Part shown: one piece after another, positions 28,850 through 38,014 of the stretch
Position numbering within the stretch: the first letter of the stretch is position 1
Layout: every line of letters begins with the position of its first letter
Assembly (NCBI GenBank): GCA_037443205.1
Contig: JBBIOU010000002.1
Span: 62,001-126,000 of the forward strand
DNA from: JBBIOU01 sp037443205
GTDB lineage: Bacteria; Bacteroidota; Bacteroidia; Flavobacteriales_D; UBA2798
DNA: 64,000 nucleotides
Direction: 5' to 3'
Translations under genes and position numbers: made by a program
The notes under the pieces: model-generated
Databases searched by the model: none
The model's input: only the letters and a program-made list of their open reading frames with translations
Told to the model about the DNA's origin: nothing

Positions 28850-29476
28850 TTATTGAGGTTGTTGATTGTTGTTTAGTGTACCTGCCTGGGGTGCTTTTTT
28901 ATCGTTTTGTAAAAAGCGTACATACTGTATTACTTTCCAGCGTTCTTCTTTGTTTAATTGACCGGCATGCGAACCCATAATACCTTTGCCGTAAGTAATA
29001 CTATGAAACATTTTACCTTCGGGTAATTCCTTTAGAGCTCCTGTGTTGTATGCAGGCACCCCGTTTATTTTTCCGTTCTTTACCAAATCTCCTTGCCCGT
29101 CACCATTTTCGCCATGACATGGAGTACAAAACTTTTCGTACAATACTTTTCCTTCTTCTTTAACTGCATCACTATAAGGGATAGGGCTTTTAACATTTAC
29201 TCCGGCCAGTTCATATCCTTCGGGAGTATTGGGTATTTCATAAGGAAACATAAACCAGGCTTTTTGAGGGTCGGCACTAAAAGGTATAGTATGTGACGGA
29301 GGAAGCAAGGCAGAGTATCTGTCGGGATGGTTGTAGTCCACATAAGCTTCAATAGCTGCCGAGCGATACATATCGGGCATATATTCATAGCCCGGGCTGT
29401 TAGGGTCTTTCATACAAGCAACAAACAGGCTTGCAGAAAGGATTAGCATGGATATATTTATAATTTTACGCATCAT
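28850..29476 (-). CDS. actE: Alternative complex III subunit ActE (monohaem cytochrome c lipoprotein)
   Basis: The 208-residue protein has a lipoprotein signal ending LFVACMKDP (lipobox VAC) and one haem-binding motif, CTPCHGENGDGQGD, at about residue 117. A likely axial Met lies further on in the GIMGSHAGQLNKEERW region. As ActE it would relay electrons from the ActA/ActB branch towards the oxidase on the periplasmic side. Only one base separates it from actD. The C-terminus is Gln/Asn-rich and probably disordered. Confidence 0.92.
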   Translation of the reverse strand: MMRKIINISMLILSASLFVACMKDPNSPGYEYMPDMYRSAAIEAYVDYNHPDRYSALLPPSHTIPFSADPQKAWFMFPYEIPNTPEGYELAGVNVKSPIPYSDAVKEEGKVLYEKFCTPCHGENGDGQGDLVKNGKINGVPAYNTGALKELPEGKMFHSITYGKGIMGSHAGQLNKEERWKVIQYVRFLQNDKKAPQAGTLNNNQQPQ

Positions 29477-29477
29477 A

Positions 29478-30011
29478 TTATATTTCTCTTACTTCAAATT
29501 CAACAATACCTGTTTCTTTTAACATGCTTTGCAATTCGTCAACCGAAAATTTACTGTTTTCGGAAGCTTTTAATTCCATCACAAATTTATCGTCAGTAGT
29601 ACTCGGATAGGGGTTTCGTGCGGGCAATCCGGGTAAGGTTTTATTGCGCAATAAATAAGTAAGGGCCATGCCATGAGCCGTGCAAAAAACCGTAAACTCA
29701 AATATTACAGGTATAAATGCCGGTAAATTTTCTAAAAATGAGAAACTGGGTTTGCCCCCAATGTTCATCGGCCAATCCGCTATCATAAAATAACGTATGC
29801 CTATCATAGCTAAAGTTGCTCCTGTTAAACCATATAAAAAAGCACAAATACCCAGGCGTGTATGTTGCACCCCAATTACCGGGTCAATTCCATGAACCGG
29901 AAACGGAGAGTAAACATCCGAAACATGTACTCCTTTAGCCACCAGTTTTTTTGCTCCTTCCAGCAAAACGTGGTCATCATCGTAGGTTGCGTATATAATT
30001 TTTTCTGCCAT
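29478..30011 (-). CDS. actD: Alternative complex III subunit ActD (DUF3341)
   Basis: The 177-residue protein fits DUF3341. It has a soluble N-terminal part (IYATYDDDHVLLEGAKKL...VYSPFPVHGIDPVIG), a helical hairpin of two membrane segments (about residues 55-125), and a short cytoplasmic tail. ActD is a small accessory subunit of the complex without cofactors. It follows actC by 12 bases. Confidence 0.92.
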   Translation of the reverse strand: MAEKIIYATYDDDHVLLEGAKKLVAKGVHVSDVYSPFPVHGIDPVIGVQHTRLGICAFLYGLTGATLAMIGIRYFMIADWPMNIGGKPSFSFLENLPAFIPVIFEFTVFCTAHGMALTYLLRNKTLPGLPARNPYPSTTDDKFVMELKASENSKFSVDELQSMLKETGIVEFEVREI

Positions 30012-30023
30012 TGTGTTATTTTT

Positions 30024-31406
30024 TTAATGATGATGATTATCCGATTTTTTATATGCCTCACCCGATATTTTAAGTATTGATTTTACCTCATTCAATGCTA
30101 ATACCGGGAAAAAGCGTGCAAATAATAAGAATAATGTAAAGAATATGCCTATGGTTCCGATAAATATGCCAATATCTACAAAAGTGGGGTAAAACATTGT
30201 CCAGCTTGAAGGTACATAATCACGGTGAAGTGATGTAACTATAATTACAAAACGCTCAAACCACATACCTATATTTACTACAATAGACATAATGAAGGTA
30301 AAAGTTAAATTGGTGCGTAATTTCTTAATCCAGAATAATTGCGGAGAAATAACGTTGCAGGTCATCATGCTCCAGTATGCCCAGGCATAAGGCCCTGAAA
30401 AGCGGTTGATAAATGCGTAAGATTCGTATTCAACACCCGAGTACCACGACACAAATAACTCTGTAAGATAAGCAACACCCACAATAGAACCTGTAACTAT
30501 AATTACTATGTTCATGTATTCTACATGTTTAACGGTAACATAATTTTCCAGATGCATTACTTTACGCATTACCAGCAGCAGGGTAAGCACCATAGCAAAG
30601 CCCGAAAACACGGCACCCGAAACGAAATAAGGGGGGAATATAGTTGTATGCCAACCCGGTATAACCGAAGTAGCAAAGTCTGTTGATACAATTGAGTGTA
30701 CTGAAAACACCAGGGGAGTGGCTAATCCGGCCAAAACCAGCGAAACTATTTCAAAGCGGTTCCAGGCTTTGGCATTACCTGTCCAGCCAAAACTTAATAT
30801 CGAGTATATTTTCTTTTGCAAAGGTTTGGTCATTCTGTCTCGAATGGTAGCAAAGTCCGGGATTAATCCGATATACCAAAATACCAGCGAAACGGAAAAA
30901 TATGTAGAGATGGCAAATACGTCCCAAAGCAGCGGTGAATTAAAATTAACCCATAGTGAACCAAACTGGTTAGGGATAGGCATTACCCAGTATGAAACCC
31001 ATATTCGGCCCATGTGAATACCGGGAAAGGTAGCTGCCATGATAACAGCAAAAATTGTCATTGCTTCGGCAGAGCGGTTTATGGCCATACGCCAACGTTG
31101 ACGAAACAGCAACAATACAGCCGAAATTAATGTGCCTGCGTGACCGATACCTACCCACCACACAAAGTTGGTGATATCCCAAGCCCAGTTAACTGTTTTA
31201 TTCAAGCCCCAAACGCCTATACCCGTACCTAAAAGGTATAGTATGCAACCTATGCCCCAAAGTGAAATAATACCGGTAATAGTAATAAGTACATACCATG
31301 CACGGGGGGCTTTACTTTCTATGGGCCTGCAAACATCTTCGGTGATGTCGTGGTAAGTTTTGTTACCCAGTATTAATGGTTCGCGTATCGCTGCTTCCTT
31401 AATCAT
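30024..31406 (-). CDS. actC: Alternative complex III subunit ActC (NrfD/PsrC-like)
   Basis: The 460-residue integral membrane protein has about ten helices and belongs to the NrfD/PsrC polysulfide-reductase membrane subunit family. In alternative complex III it carries the menaquinol oxidation site next to the iron-sulfur subunit ActB. Typical blocks are NFVWWVGIGHAGTLISAVLLL and WYSGVEYESYAFINRF. A His-rich tail (DNHHH) ends the protein. It lies 12 bases after actB. Confidence 0.94.
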   Translation of the reverse strand: MIKEAAIREPLILGNKTYHDITEDVCRPIESKAPRAWYVLITITGIISLWGIGCILYLLGTGIGVWGLNKTVNWAWDITNFVWWVGIGHAGTLISAVLLLFRQRWRMAINRSAEAMTIFAVIMAATFPGIHMGRIWVSYWVMPIPNQFGSLWVNFNSPLLWDVFAISTYFSVSLVFWYIGLIPDFATIRDRMTKPLQKKIYSILSFGWTGNAKAWNRFEIVSLVLAGLATPLVFSVHSIVSTDFATSVIPGWHTTIFPPYFVSGAVFSGFAMVLTLLLVMRKVMHLENYVTVKHVEYMNIVIIVTGSIVGVAYLTELFVSWYSGVEYESYAFINRFSGPYAWAYWSMMTCNVISPQLFWIKKLRTNLTFTFIMSIVVNIGMWFERFVIIVTSLHRDYVPSSWTMFYPTFVDIGIFIGTIGIFFTLFLLFARFFPVLALNEVKSILKISGEAYKKSDNHHH

Positions 31407-31418
31407 TCTGAATTATTT

Positions 31419-34400
31419 TTAAGCGTGTTCGTTATGTTTTTCTTCTGTATGTGGCTCGTGGTGTTTTTGTACCATTTCTTTTTCTACATTGCGCACTTTA
31501 AGCAAATACCAAATATTTGGCTTCACTCCAACTTCTTCCAGTGCCTGATAAGCTCTTTTGCTTTCGCTGTTTTTACGTATTTGCGAATTTTCATCATTCC
31601 AGTCGCCAAAAGTAATGGCATCGGTAGGACAAGAGTCTGCACAGGCAGTAACTATGTCTCCGTCTTTTACCTTTTTACCGGCCTTTTTAGCCTCTAACTT
31701 TCCGGCTTGTATTCGTTGAACGCACATGGTACATTTTTCCATTACACCGCGTGTACGCACGGTTACATCCGGGTTAAGTACCATACGCATCATATCGTCC
31801 TGAGAAGGATTAAATGCGGTAAACTTCTTATATGCCGTATAGTTAAACCAGTTAAATCTTCTAACTTTATATGGGCAGTTGTTGGCACAATAGCGCGTAC
31901 CTATGCATCGGTTGTATGCCATCATATTCAATCCTTCGTTGCTGTGTGTGGTAGCAGCTACCGGGCACACGGTTTCGCAAGGTGCATGATTACAATGTTG
32001 GCACATCATGGGCATAAATACAACTTCAGGATTTTCTGAAGGTATTTCCATTTGTGCATACATTGATATGGCTCCTATATGTTCTTGCTTGGCCTTTTCT
32101 TTGTTCATGTCAGAAGAATAGTAACGGTCTATACGCAGCCAATGCATATCGCGGCTTCTGCGTATCTCATCTTTTCCTACCACCGGCACGTTGTTTTCTG
32201 CCTGGCACGCTACCAAACAATTTCCGCATCCTATACAGGTATTCAAATCAACCGACATGCCCCAACGATGACCCACTTCTTCTACCGGATGTGACTTCCA
32301 AAGATCTATTTCTTCAACCGGTTTATGTTCTCCGTAATAATGCAATTCATGTGGTTCATTGTATGCTTCTTTGGGAGCTGTTTTATAAAAACTAAATGTA
32401 GTTTCTCTCACCACCGAATTTCGGCCCATGATAGTATGGTGTGTTTGTGTACAGGCCAACAGATAATTTTCGTTTGCATCGTTAATAGAGGATACAACAT
32501 TTGAATAGCTGATATATCCATTAACAAATGAAGTAAAGATGAATGCATTTTTACCAACGGACACCGGCTTCCCGTCTTGCATTAAGGGTTCTCCATACTG
32601 ACCATATTGAAAGGCGCTTTTTCCGATGTTTTCACCGTTTTCTCCTCTTCCGTAGCCCAGGGCAATACCTACGGTTTTACGTGCCTGGCCGGGTTGAGGA
32701 TAAACCGGCAATTTCATTTCTGTTTCTCCTACTTTAATACTTGCTACACTAGCCGGTTCTTCTTGTCCTATGTGCGTGTTGAATCCAAGTTCTTTCATAT
32801 CGGCTGGCGACATGGTAATGTAATTGTCCCAGGTAACTTTTGTTATAGGATCGGGTAATTCTTGCAACCAGGGATTGTTAGCCTGATTACCTATACCCAT
32901 AGCAGCATTGGTGTATAGTACTACTTCCCACGACTCAGGTCCGTCAGAAGAAGTAATTTTTTGACCCAATACACTTAAATCTGCCATAAACGGCACAGCC
33001 GATGGAGGTGTTAGCTCAGTCGATCCTGAACCGTTGTGAACCATGTAGTTCCAATATTCTTCTACAGTTGTATATGCTGTTTGTTGGGGGAAACCATATA
33101 AAGCCCAGTTTGCTTTAATAATGTTGTAATAAGTATCGTTGTCTTTGTCTCCGCGTTGGGCTTCTCCGCACCACACCATTAAACTTTCTTGTGCGGCACG
33201 TGTTTCGTAAAGCGGTCTGATGGCAGGCTGTGCTAAGGCGTAATGATTTTTCTTAACCTGAAAATCGTTCCATGCTTCCAGGTAGTGATGATCGGGGCAT
33301 ACATACTTACATTTGCTCGCGGTTTCGTCAGCATAGCCGTTAAAAGACACCGTTAGTTCTATTTTTGAGAGTAATTCTGCAAATTCTTTTCCATTAGGTA
33401 ATGTATATACAGGGTTAACCCCGTACATAATCAGTGCTTTTATTTTTCCGGCTCTTATTTCATCCATTAGTTCGGCTACTTCTTTATCATTCCCCTGGAA
33501 TAAAGAAACCGGATTGTTTAGATTGATGGTTGTGGTATAGTTGCCCAGTTTATCGTTAATTGCATTGACAATGGTTTGAAGCACAACATTGTTAGAACCG
33601 GCAACTACCAATGAAGCATTGCCTGCATTTTTTAGTTCTTTTGCAGCATCTGCGGTAAGTTCTAATAGGTGTTGTGGCACATTAGCAATTTTGTTTCCGC
33701 TGATATGTTGATAAATAGCTGCTGCCACTAATACTTCTTCGGAAGGCTTAATTGCTACACGCACATCTGCATTGGCACCGGTAACCGAAAGAATGCTTTC
33801 GTACTGAAAATGACGCGACATCCATTCATTTTCGGGTTTACGATTTTGCAGATACTGACCAATATATTCGGTGTGTAGTAGCCAGTTCGTTAAAAAGTCG
33901 GCTGAAATACTTACTATAACTTTAGCTTTAGAAAAATCGTAATCCGGTATTACCGCTAAATCAAAAGAATCTTTATTGGCTTGTCGAATGGCGCTGTAGG
34001 ATAAAGCATCGTAAGTAACGTGTTCAAAATTCGCTTCGCTGCCTTCGGGGTATACTTTGTTTTTAAAGGTATCTATTACGCTTAAGGTTGAGGGGCTGAT
34101 GATGGTATTTGTCAGTAATACTGTTTTGCCACCGGTTTTAGCAATATTTTCAAGCGTTTTTGTAATTTGCGCATCTACGGTAGCCCAGTCAGAATAATTA
34201 CCGTCTATGGTTGGTCCGCTTAGGCGGGCTGTATCATATAAGGGTAAAACTGATGCTGTGATGCGTGCTGTGCCGGCACCTTTATTTATCCCAAATTTTT
34301 TATTGCCTTTAATAAAGATTGGGCGTCCTTCCCGGGTTTTTACCAGGATGCTGGCATAATCATATCCGTCATAATAAGTACTTGCATACCAGTTTGCTAC

Positions 34401-34667
34401 TCCGGGATCAACATCGTCCGGTTTTTGTATGTAGGGTATAGAATTAACTACCGGGCTTTCGCAGGCTGCCAGTGTTGCTGCAGCCAGGCTAAATCCCATA
34501 AATTTTAAAAAGTCTCTTCGTGCGGTAGATGTTTCTTTTAGTTTATTGTCACCAAGAAATTCGTCTATGGCGATTTCTTCCGGGAACTCATTTTCGCGTT
34601 TTGCCAAGAATGAAGGCGATTGTTCTAGTTCCTCTATTCCTTTCCAGTATGTTTTATTATTATTCAT
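31419..34667 (-). CDS. actB: Alternative complex III subunit ActB (molybdopterin-oxidoreductase-like iron-sulfur protein)
   Basis: The 1082-residue subunit combines a molybdopterin-oxidoreductase-like large domain (residues ~60-750) with a four-cluster ferredoxin domain (~790-1060). A TAT-type motif, ARRDFLKFMGFSLAAATLAAC, lies near residue 49, displaced from the N-terminus, as in the Bacteroidota 'TAT-variant-translocated' family. Cluster ligands are visible in CIGCGNCLVACQ, CQHCNHAPCETVCP, CIGTRYCANNCP and CTMCVQR...CADSCP. The ActB family is thought to have lost the Mo cofactor. The subunit passes electrons from quinol oxidation to the haem subunits. It begins 21 bases after actA. Confidence 0.95.
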   Translation of the reverse strand: MNNNKTYWKGIEELEQSPSFLAKRENEFPEEIAIDEFLGDNKLKETSTARRDFLKFMGFSLAAATLAACESPVVNSIPYIQKPDDVDPGVANWYASTYYDGYDYASILVKTREGRPIFIKGNKKFGINKGAGTARITASVLPLYDTARLSGPTIDGNYSDWATVDAQITKTLENIAKTGGKTVLLTNTIISPSTLSVIDTFKNKVYPEGSEANFEHVTYDALSYSAIRQANKDSFDLAVIPDYDFSKAKVIVSISADFLTNWLLHTEYIGQYLQNRKPENEWMSRHFQYESILSVTGANADVRVAIKPSEEVLVAAAIYQHISGNKIANVPQHLLELTADAAKELKNAGNASLVVAGSNNVVLQTIVNAINDKLGNYTTTINLNNPVSLFQGNDKEVAELMDEIRAGKIKALIMYGVNPVYTLPNGKEFAELLSKIELTVSFNGYADETASKCKYVCPDHHYLEAWNDFQVKKNHYALAQPAIRPLYETRAAQESLMVWCGEAQRGDKDNDTYYNIIKANWALYGFPQQTAYTTVEEYWNYMVHNGSGSTELTPPSAVPFMADLSVLGQKITSSDGPESWEVVLYTNAAMGIGNQANNPWLQELPDPITKVTWDNYITMSPADMKELGFNTHIGQEEPASVASIKVGETEMKLPVYPQPGQARKTVGIALGYGRGENGENIGKSAFQYGQYGEPLMQDGKPVSVGKNAFIFTSFVNGYISYSNVVSSINDANENYLLACTQTHHTIMGRNSVVRETTFSFYKTAPKEAYNEPHELHYYGEHKPVEEIDLWKSHPVEEVGHRWGMSVDLNTCIGCGNCLVACQAENNVPVVGKDEIRRSRDMHWLRIDRYYSSDMNKEKAKQEHIGAISMYAQMEIPSENPEVVFMPMMCQHCNHAPCETVCPVAATTHSNEGLNMMAYNRCIGTRYCANNCPYKVRRFNWFNYTAYKKFTAFNPSQDDMMRMVLNPDVTVRTRGVMEKCTMCVQRIQAGKLEAKKAGKKVKDGDIVTACADSCPTDAITFGDWNDENSQIRKNSESKRAYQALEEVGVKPNIWYLLKVRNVEKEMVQKHHEPHTEEKHNEHA

Positions 34668-34688
34668 AGTCAGGTTTGCCGTTAAAAA

Positions 34689-36050
34689 TTAATAGTGACA
34701 TTTTGCACATTCCCATCCTCCCAGTTCAGCAACTGTTATTTTTTCGTCTTCTAAGTGCTTTTTAAGCAGTTCGGGTCTTTTTTTCAGGCGTTGCCACATT
34801 TCTGCGTAATACTCATTTCCTTTTCCTTCGTTAGCTATGCCTTTAACTTCAGTTTTGTTATGACATTCTATGCACCATCCCATAGTCAAGGTAGCTCTGT
34901 CTATTTTAATGTTGCCATCAATTTTATTTAATTCTTCATGTGGCATAATACGTGCAACGGTTTCTTTTTCCATTTCGCCATGACATTGTTTGCAATCTAA
35001 TTTTCCGGCTACAACGTGTTGTTGGTGGCTAAAAAACACGTGGTCGGGCAAACTATGCACTTTTATCCATTTTATGGGTTGCTGCTGATAGTCTTTTATA
35101 TATTGTGCTTCATCCGGATCGTAGCCTACAGCTTTGTATATTTTGGCTATTTCTTCTTTTCCATATTGCGGACCGTTGTTTATTGCTTTGTGACAGTTCA
35201 TACAAAGCATGGGCGAAGGAATGCTTGCATGCTTACTTTTTTCTACGGTATGGTGACAATATTGACAAGGTATTTTATTTTGCCCGGCATGTAACTGGTG
35301 CGAAAACTTAATGGGTTGCTCGGGTTTGTAATTTTCGTAAACGCCTATATCTAACAACCGATACCATACATCCAATGTGCCTCCTAACAGAAATACCAAT
35401 ATTACAAATGTTGTGATATATTTATTTCTCCATGCCCATTTTTTCCAAATAGTCCAGTAAGATTCATCGGGCAGTTCTTCTAGTCCTTGTTGAGCGCGAT
35501 TAGCATTTACCAGTTGTCTGCGAACAGAACCGGCTGATATTGCAATGATTAAAAATATTGTGAGTAAAATAACATACCACATCCAACCGGAGCCTGATTC
35601 CTCTTTAGAGTTAGTTTCTACCACTGAAGTATTGTTGTTGGCAGCAACCGGTTCAGTATAGCTTTCGATATATGCTAATATATCATCTATTTGTTCGTCT
35701 GATACTCCTTGAGCGGCCATTATTCCGCTTTTGGGTTTCCATTCATTAAGCAGGTCGTTTACATACGCATGTCCTTTGCTGATGACGGCATTCGGATTTT
35801 TAACCCATAAATACAAGTCGGCTCCAATACCGGCTGCTTCCCAACGTGCCTGCACGCCTCTTAAAGCCGGCCCAGTACCTTTTTTATCGGGGTGGTGACA
35901 GGATGCACAATTTGCTTTAAACAGTGGTTCTCCTTTGGCAGGATCGCCTGCTGCTTTTGTAAAATTTGCAATGCTTGTTGTAATTAAGAAAAAAAACAGA
36001 ACACTTATTTTAACTAAGCCTGTTTTGTTGTAGTGGTATGATTCGTTCAT
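34689..36050 (-). CDS. actA: Alternative complex III subunit ActA (multihaem cytochrome c)
   Basis: The 453-residue first subunit has six CxxCH motifs. One, CASCH, lies in an N-terminal class I cytochrome c domain (about residues 47-130). The other five are CQYCH, CMNCH, CKQCH, CIECH and CAKCH in a C-terminal cytochrome c3-like pentahaem domain. Two hydrophobic segments (about residues 155-175 and 215-235) separate the parts. The N-terminal segment LVKISVLFFFLITTSIANF is the signal peptide. ActA takes electrons within the complex and hands them to the terminal oxidase chain. It is first in the operon, behind a good promoter match. Confidence 0.94.
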   Translation of the reverse strand: MNESYHYNKTGLVKISVLFFFLITTSIANFTKAAGDPAKGEPLFKANCASCHHPDKKGTGPALRGVQARWEAAGIGADLYLWVKNPNAVISKGHAYVNDLLNEWKPKSGIMAAQGVSDEQIDDILAYIESYTEPVAANNNTSVVETNSKEESGSGWMWYVILLTIFLIIAISAGSVRRQLVNANRAQQGLEELPDESYWTIWKKWAWRNKYITTFVILVFLLGGTLDVWYRLLDIGVYENYKPEQPIKFSHQLHAGQNKIPCQYCHHTVEKSKHASIPSPMLCMNCHKAINNGPQYGKEEIAKIYKAVGYDPDEAQYIKDYQQQPIKWIKVHSLPDHVFFSHQQHVVAGKLDCKQCHGEMEKETVARIMPHEELNKIDGNIKIDRATLTMGWCIECHNKTEVKGIANEGKGNEYYAEMWQRLKKRPELLKKHLEDEKITVAELGGWECAKCHY

Positions 36051-36095
36051 AAATGTTGTCCGGTCTTTTGAACTGAGTACTCTTTAACCAAGGGG

Positions 36096-36129
36096 CAAAT
36101 TTATATGAAGAATATATATGGCATTCAAA
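36096..36129 (-). promoter_or_regulatory. Promoter of the act-cox respiratory operon
   Basis: On the minus strand TTTG (36126-36129), a 22-base spacer and TAAATTTG (36096-36103) resemble the consensus. The leader before the actA ATG would be about 40 bases. Confidence 0.55.
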
Positions 36130-36214
36130 TTTGTCATAAAATTGTCATGCTAAAATGTAATTTAAAATTATTCTAAATAAGATTGGATAAGGATTCGATT
36201 GGCACAAATGCATT

Positions 36215-36300
36215 GGCCTTGCTAACGTGCTCATCATTAGATTTTTGAATCCAAAAATGTCAATACCCCCCTCCATGTTGTAGCTTATGACCCTATTTGG
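36215..36300 (-). repeat. Possible degenerate fragment of the dispersed repeat
   Basis: On the minus strand CATGGAGGGGGGTATTGACA and the tail TGACATTTTTGGATT recall the blocks GATGGAGGG.GTATTAACCC and TGACAATTTTGGGATT of the better copies. The similarity is short and weak. Confidence 0.3.
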
Positions 36301-36333
36301 AATAAAGAATTAATTATGCTTTTTACCGGATGC

Positions 36334-37002
36334 TTATTTTATGGCTTTAGCTTTTTCTTCTACTTCTTTCACTACTTTTTTCTGCGATTCAATTTCTTCT
36401 TTTTTCTTTTTTTGTTGCTCTTCGTTTTGTTTTATATCTTCTTCGGCCTGAGTAATTTTTTTCTTGTAGTTTTCTATATCTTCTTTTAATTTTTTATTGT
36501 CTCTTTCCAAATCTTTTTGTTGGTCTTCGAGTTTAGAGAGTTTTTTTTCTTCTGTTTTTAAATCATCGCCAATAGCGTCTTTAGCTACTTTAACAGCAAA
36601 TTCATGTAGAAAATTTTTAAATATTTTGTATTGTTCGTTATGTTGAGATGCATTCAGGTAAGCCCCTCCCAGGTCAACCCCTACAATGAGTGTATAGCCC
36701 TGGTCTTTGCTTTCTTCTACACGGGCATACACATCAAAGGTATTAGGTCCCATGGATTTCATTTTACAATCATCTGCAAATATTTCTGATTTTTTAGTAG
36801 AGGTTTTTCCGTCTATGTCTTTCATTTTGCTGCGCCAGGCCTTTTCTATCTCTTCTTTGGAATGGGCATGCATATTAACAACAAAGGCATGATTTGAAGC
36901 TCCGCCAATATTTTCTTTACCATCACGCACTTCAATTTTTTTCTGGGAATAAAGAGCGGTAGTAAATAGCAAGAATGAAAGTATCACAATAGTTTTTTTC
37001 AT
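36334..37002 (-). CDS. Secreted coiled-coil protein of unknown function
   Basis: The 222-residue protein has a signal peptide (MKKTIVILSFLLFTTALYSQ). A mixed domain follows (residues ~22-145, including GYTLIVGVDLGGAYLN). The C-terminal ~75 residues are strongly charged with heptad-like LEDQQKDLERDNKKLKEDIE, a clear coiled coil. I do not recognise a named family. A periplasmic or envelope location is inferred from the signal. It is separated by about 280 bases from actA and by 58 bases from the HIT gene, and no clear promoter was found. Confidence 0.7.
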   Translation of the reverse strand: MKKTIVILSFLLFTTALYSQKKIEVRDGKENIGGASNHAFVVNMHAHSKEEIEKAWRSKMKDIDGKTSTKKSEIFADDCKMKSMGPNTFDVYARVEESKDQGYTLIVGVDLGGAYLNASQHNEQYKIFKNFLHEFAVKVAKDAIGDDLKTEEKKLSKLEDQQKDLERDNKKLKEDIENYKKKITQAEEDIKQNEEQQKKKKEEIESQKKVVKEVEEKAKAIK

Positions 37003-37060
37003 GGTAATAATTTTTGGTGTTTAAATATACAAAATTCGAACCGTTATGCAATAATAAAGT

Positions 37061-37453
37061 TTACCCTTCGATTATTTTTTTGCGGATAGATTCTAACTCC
37101 TGCGGTTCTAACTTCAGTTTAGGTCGTGTAAAATTAATATCATCAGCTGAATTGATGGGAACTAAATGCACATGTGCATGAGGCACTTCTAAACCAATCA
37201 CACTGATACCTATGCGTTGGTATTCGGGGAAAGCTTTATGTATTTTAGCTGCTACTGCTTTTGAAAACAATAAGATTTCCGACAGCTCGCTTTCAGGCAA
37301 ATCAAATATGTAATCAACCTCAATTTTAGGGATTACCAAAGTATGTCCTTTTACCAAGGGGAAAATATCTAAAAAAGCCAGGAATTTAGCATTTTCAGCT
37401 ATTTTATAACAGGGTATATTCCCTTTAATTATTTGTGTAAAAATCGTTGACAT
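37061..37453 (-). CDS. HIT-family (histidine triad) nucleotide hydrolase
   Basis: The 130-residue protein has the HINT/HIT architecture: TQIIKGNIPCYKIAE at the start, LAFLDIFPLVKGHTLVIPK in the middle, and the catalytic triad motif PHAHVHLVPI near residue 98. HIT proteins hydrolyse phosphoramidates such as adenosine-5'-phosphoramidates. It directly abuts greA, with no base between the greA stop codon and its ATG, a pairing common in Bacteroidota, and is translated from the same message. Confidence 0.95.
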   Translation of the reverse strand: MSTIFTQIIKGNIPCYKIAENAKFLAFLDIFPLVKGHTLVIPKIEVDYIFDLPESELSEILLFSKAVAAKIHKAFPEYQRIGISVIGLEVPHAHVHLVPINSADDINFTRPKLKLEPQELESIRKKIIEG

Positions 37454-37930
37454 TTATCTGGATATTTCCAGTATTTTAAATTTCATCAAACCGGCAGGTG
37501 TTTTTATTTCTGCAATTTCACCTTTTGATTTTCCTATCAAGCCTTTGCCTATTGGCGAATCAACCGAAATTTTTCCTTCCTTCAGGTTGGCTTCATTTTC
37601 GGCAACTAAAGTATAGGTAAATTCTGCTTTGTTGGCTTCGTTGCGTATTTTAACTTTTGATAAAATAAACACTTTAGAAGTATCAATATTTGATTCATCT
37701 ATTAATCTTGCATTGGCCAGCAGTTCTTCCATCTTGGCAATTTTCATTTCTAACAGGCCTTGTGCTTCTTTTGCCGCATCGTATTCTGCATTTTCTGAAA
37801 GATCGCCTTTATCTCTTGCTTCGGCAATTTGTGCAGAAATTTTAGGTCTCTCTACCGTTTTTAAATGGTGTAATTCGGCTTTGAGTTTTTCCAGTCCCTC
37901 TTTAGTCATGTAGGTTACTTGTTGCGTCAT
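37454..37930 (-). CDS. greA: Transcription elongation factor GreA
   Basis: The 158-residue protein is of standard length. GreA rescues backtracked RNA polymerase by stimulating cleavage of the nascent RNA. The N-terminal coiled-coil carries the acidic tip in EARDKGDLSENAEYDAAKE, and the C-terminal globular domain has SPIGKGLIGKSKGEIAEIKTPAG. It leads the greA-HIT pair. A TATCTTTG element lies 62-69 bases upstream, beyond the terminator of the PorV-like gene. Confidence 0.97.
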   Translation of the reverse strand: MTQQVTYMTKEGLEKLKAELHHLKTVERPKISAQIAEARDKGDLSENAEYDAAKEAQGLLEMKIAKMEELLANARLIDESNIDTSKVFILSKVKIRNEANKAEFTYTLVAENEANLKEGKISVDSPIGKGLIGKSKGEIAEIKTPAGLMKFKILEISR

Positions 37931-37962
37931 AATACCCGTGGTTTATAGTTTATATAAAACGA

Positions 37963-37986
37963 GAATCCCCAAATATTTGGGGATTC
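37963..37986 (-). terminator. Terminator after the TonB-T9SS-PorV operon
   Basis: GAATCCCCAAAT pairs perfectly with ATTTGGGGATTC (12 bp each side, no loop in the 24-base palindrome). On the minus strand it is followed by CTCGTTTTATATAA. It lies 29 bases after the PorV-like stop codon and before greA. Confidence 0.7.
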
Positions 37987-37991
37987 TGTCG

Positions 37992-37999
37992 CAAAGATA
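37992..37999 (-). promoter_or_regulatory. -7 element for greA
   Basis: TATCTTTG on the minus strand fits TAnnTTTG. No -33 element with correct spacing was seen, and the element lies upstream of the terminator hairpin, so support is weak. Confidence 0.3.
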
Positions 38000-38014
38000 A
38001 AAATTTTTTTGGTA

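Noticed and set aside
34689..36050. Six haem motifs in ActA as evidence of a novel fusion
   Set aside because: An N-terminal monohaem domain before the pentahaem part is usual in Bacteroidota ActA, so it is not novel.
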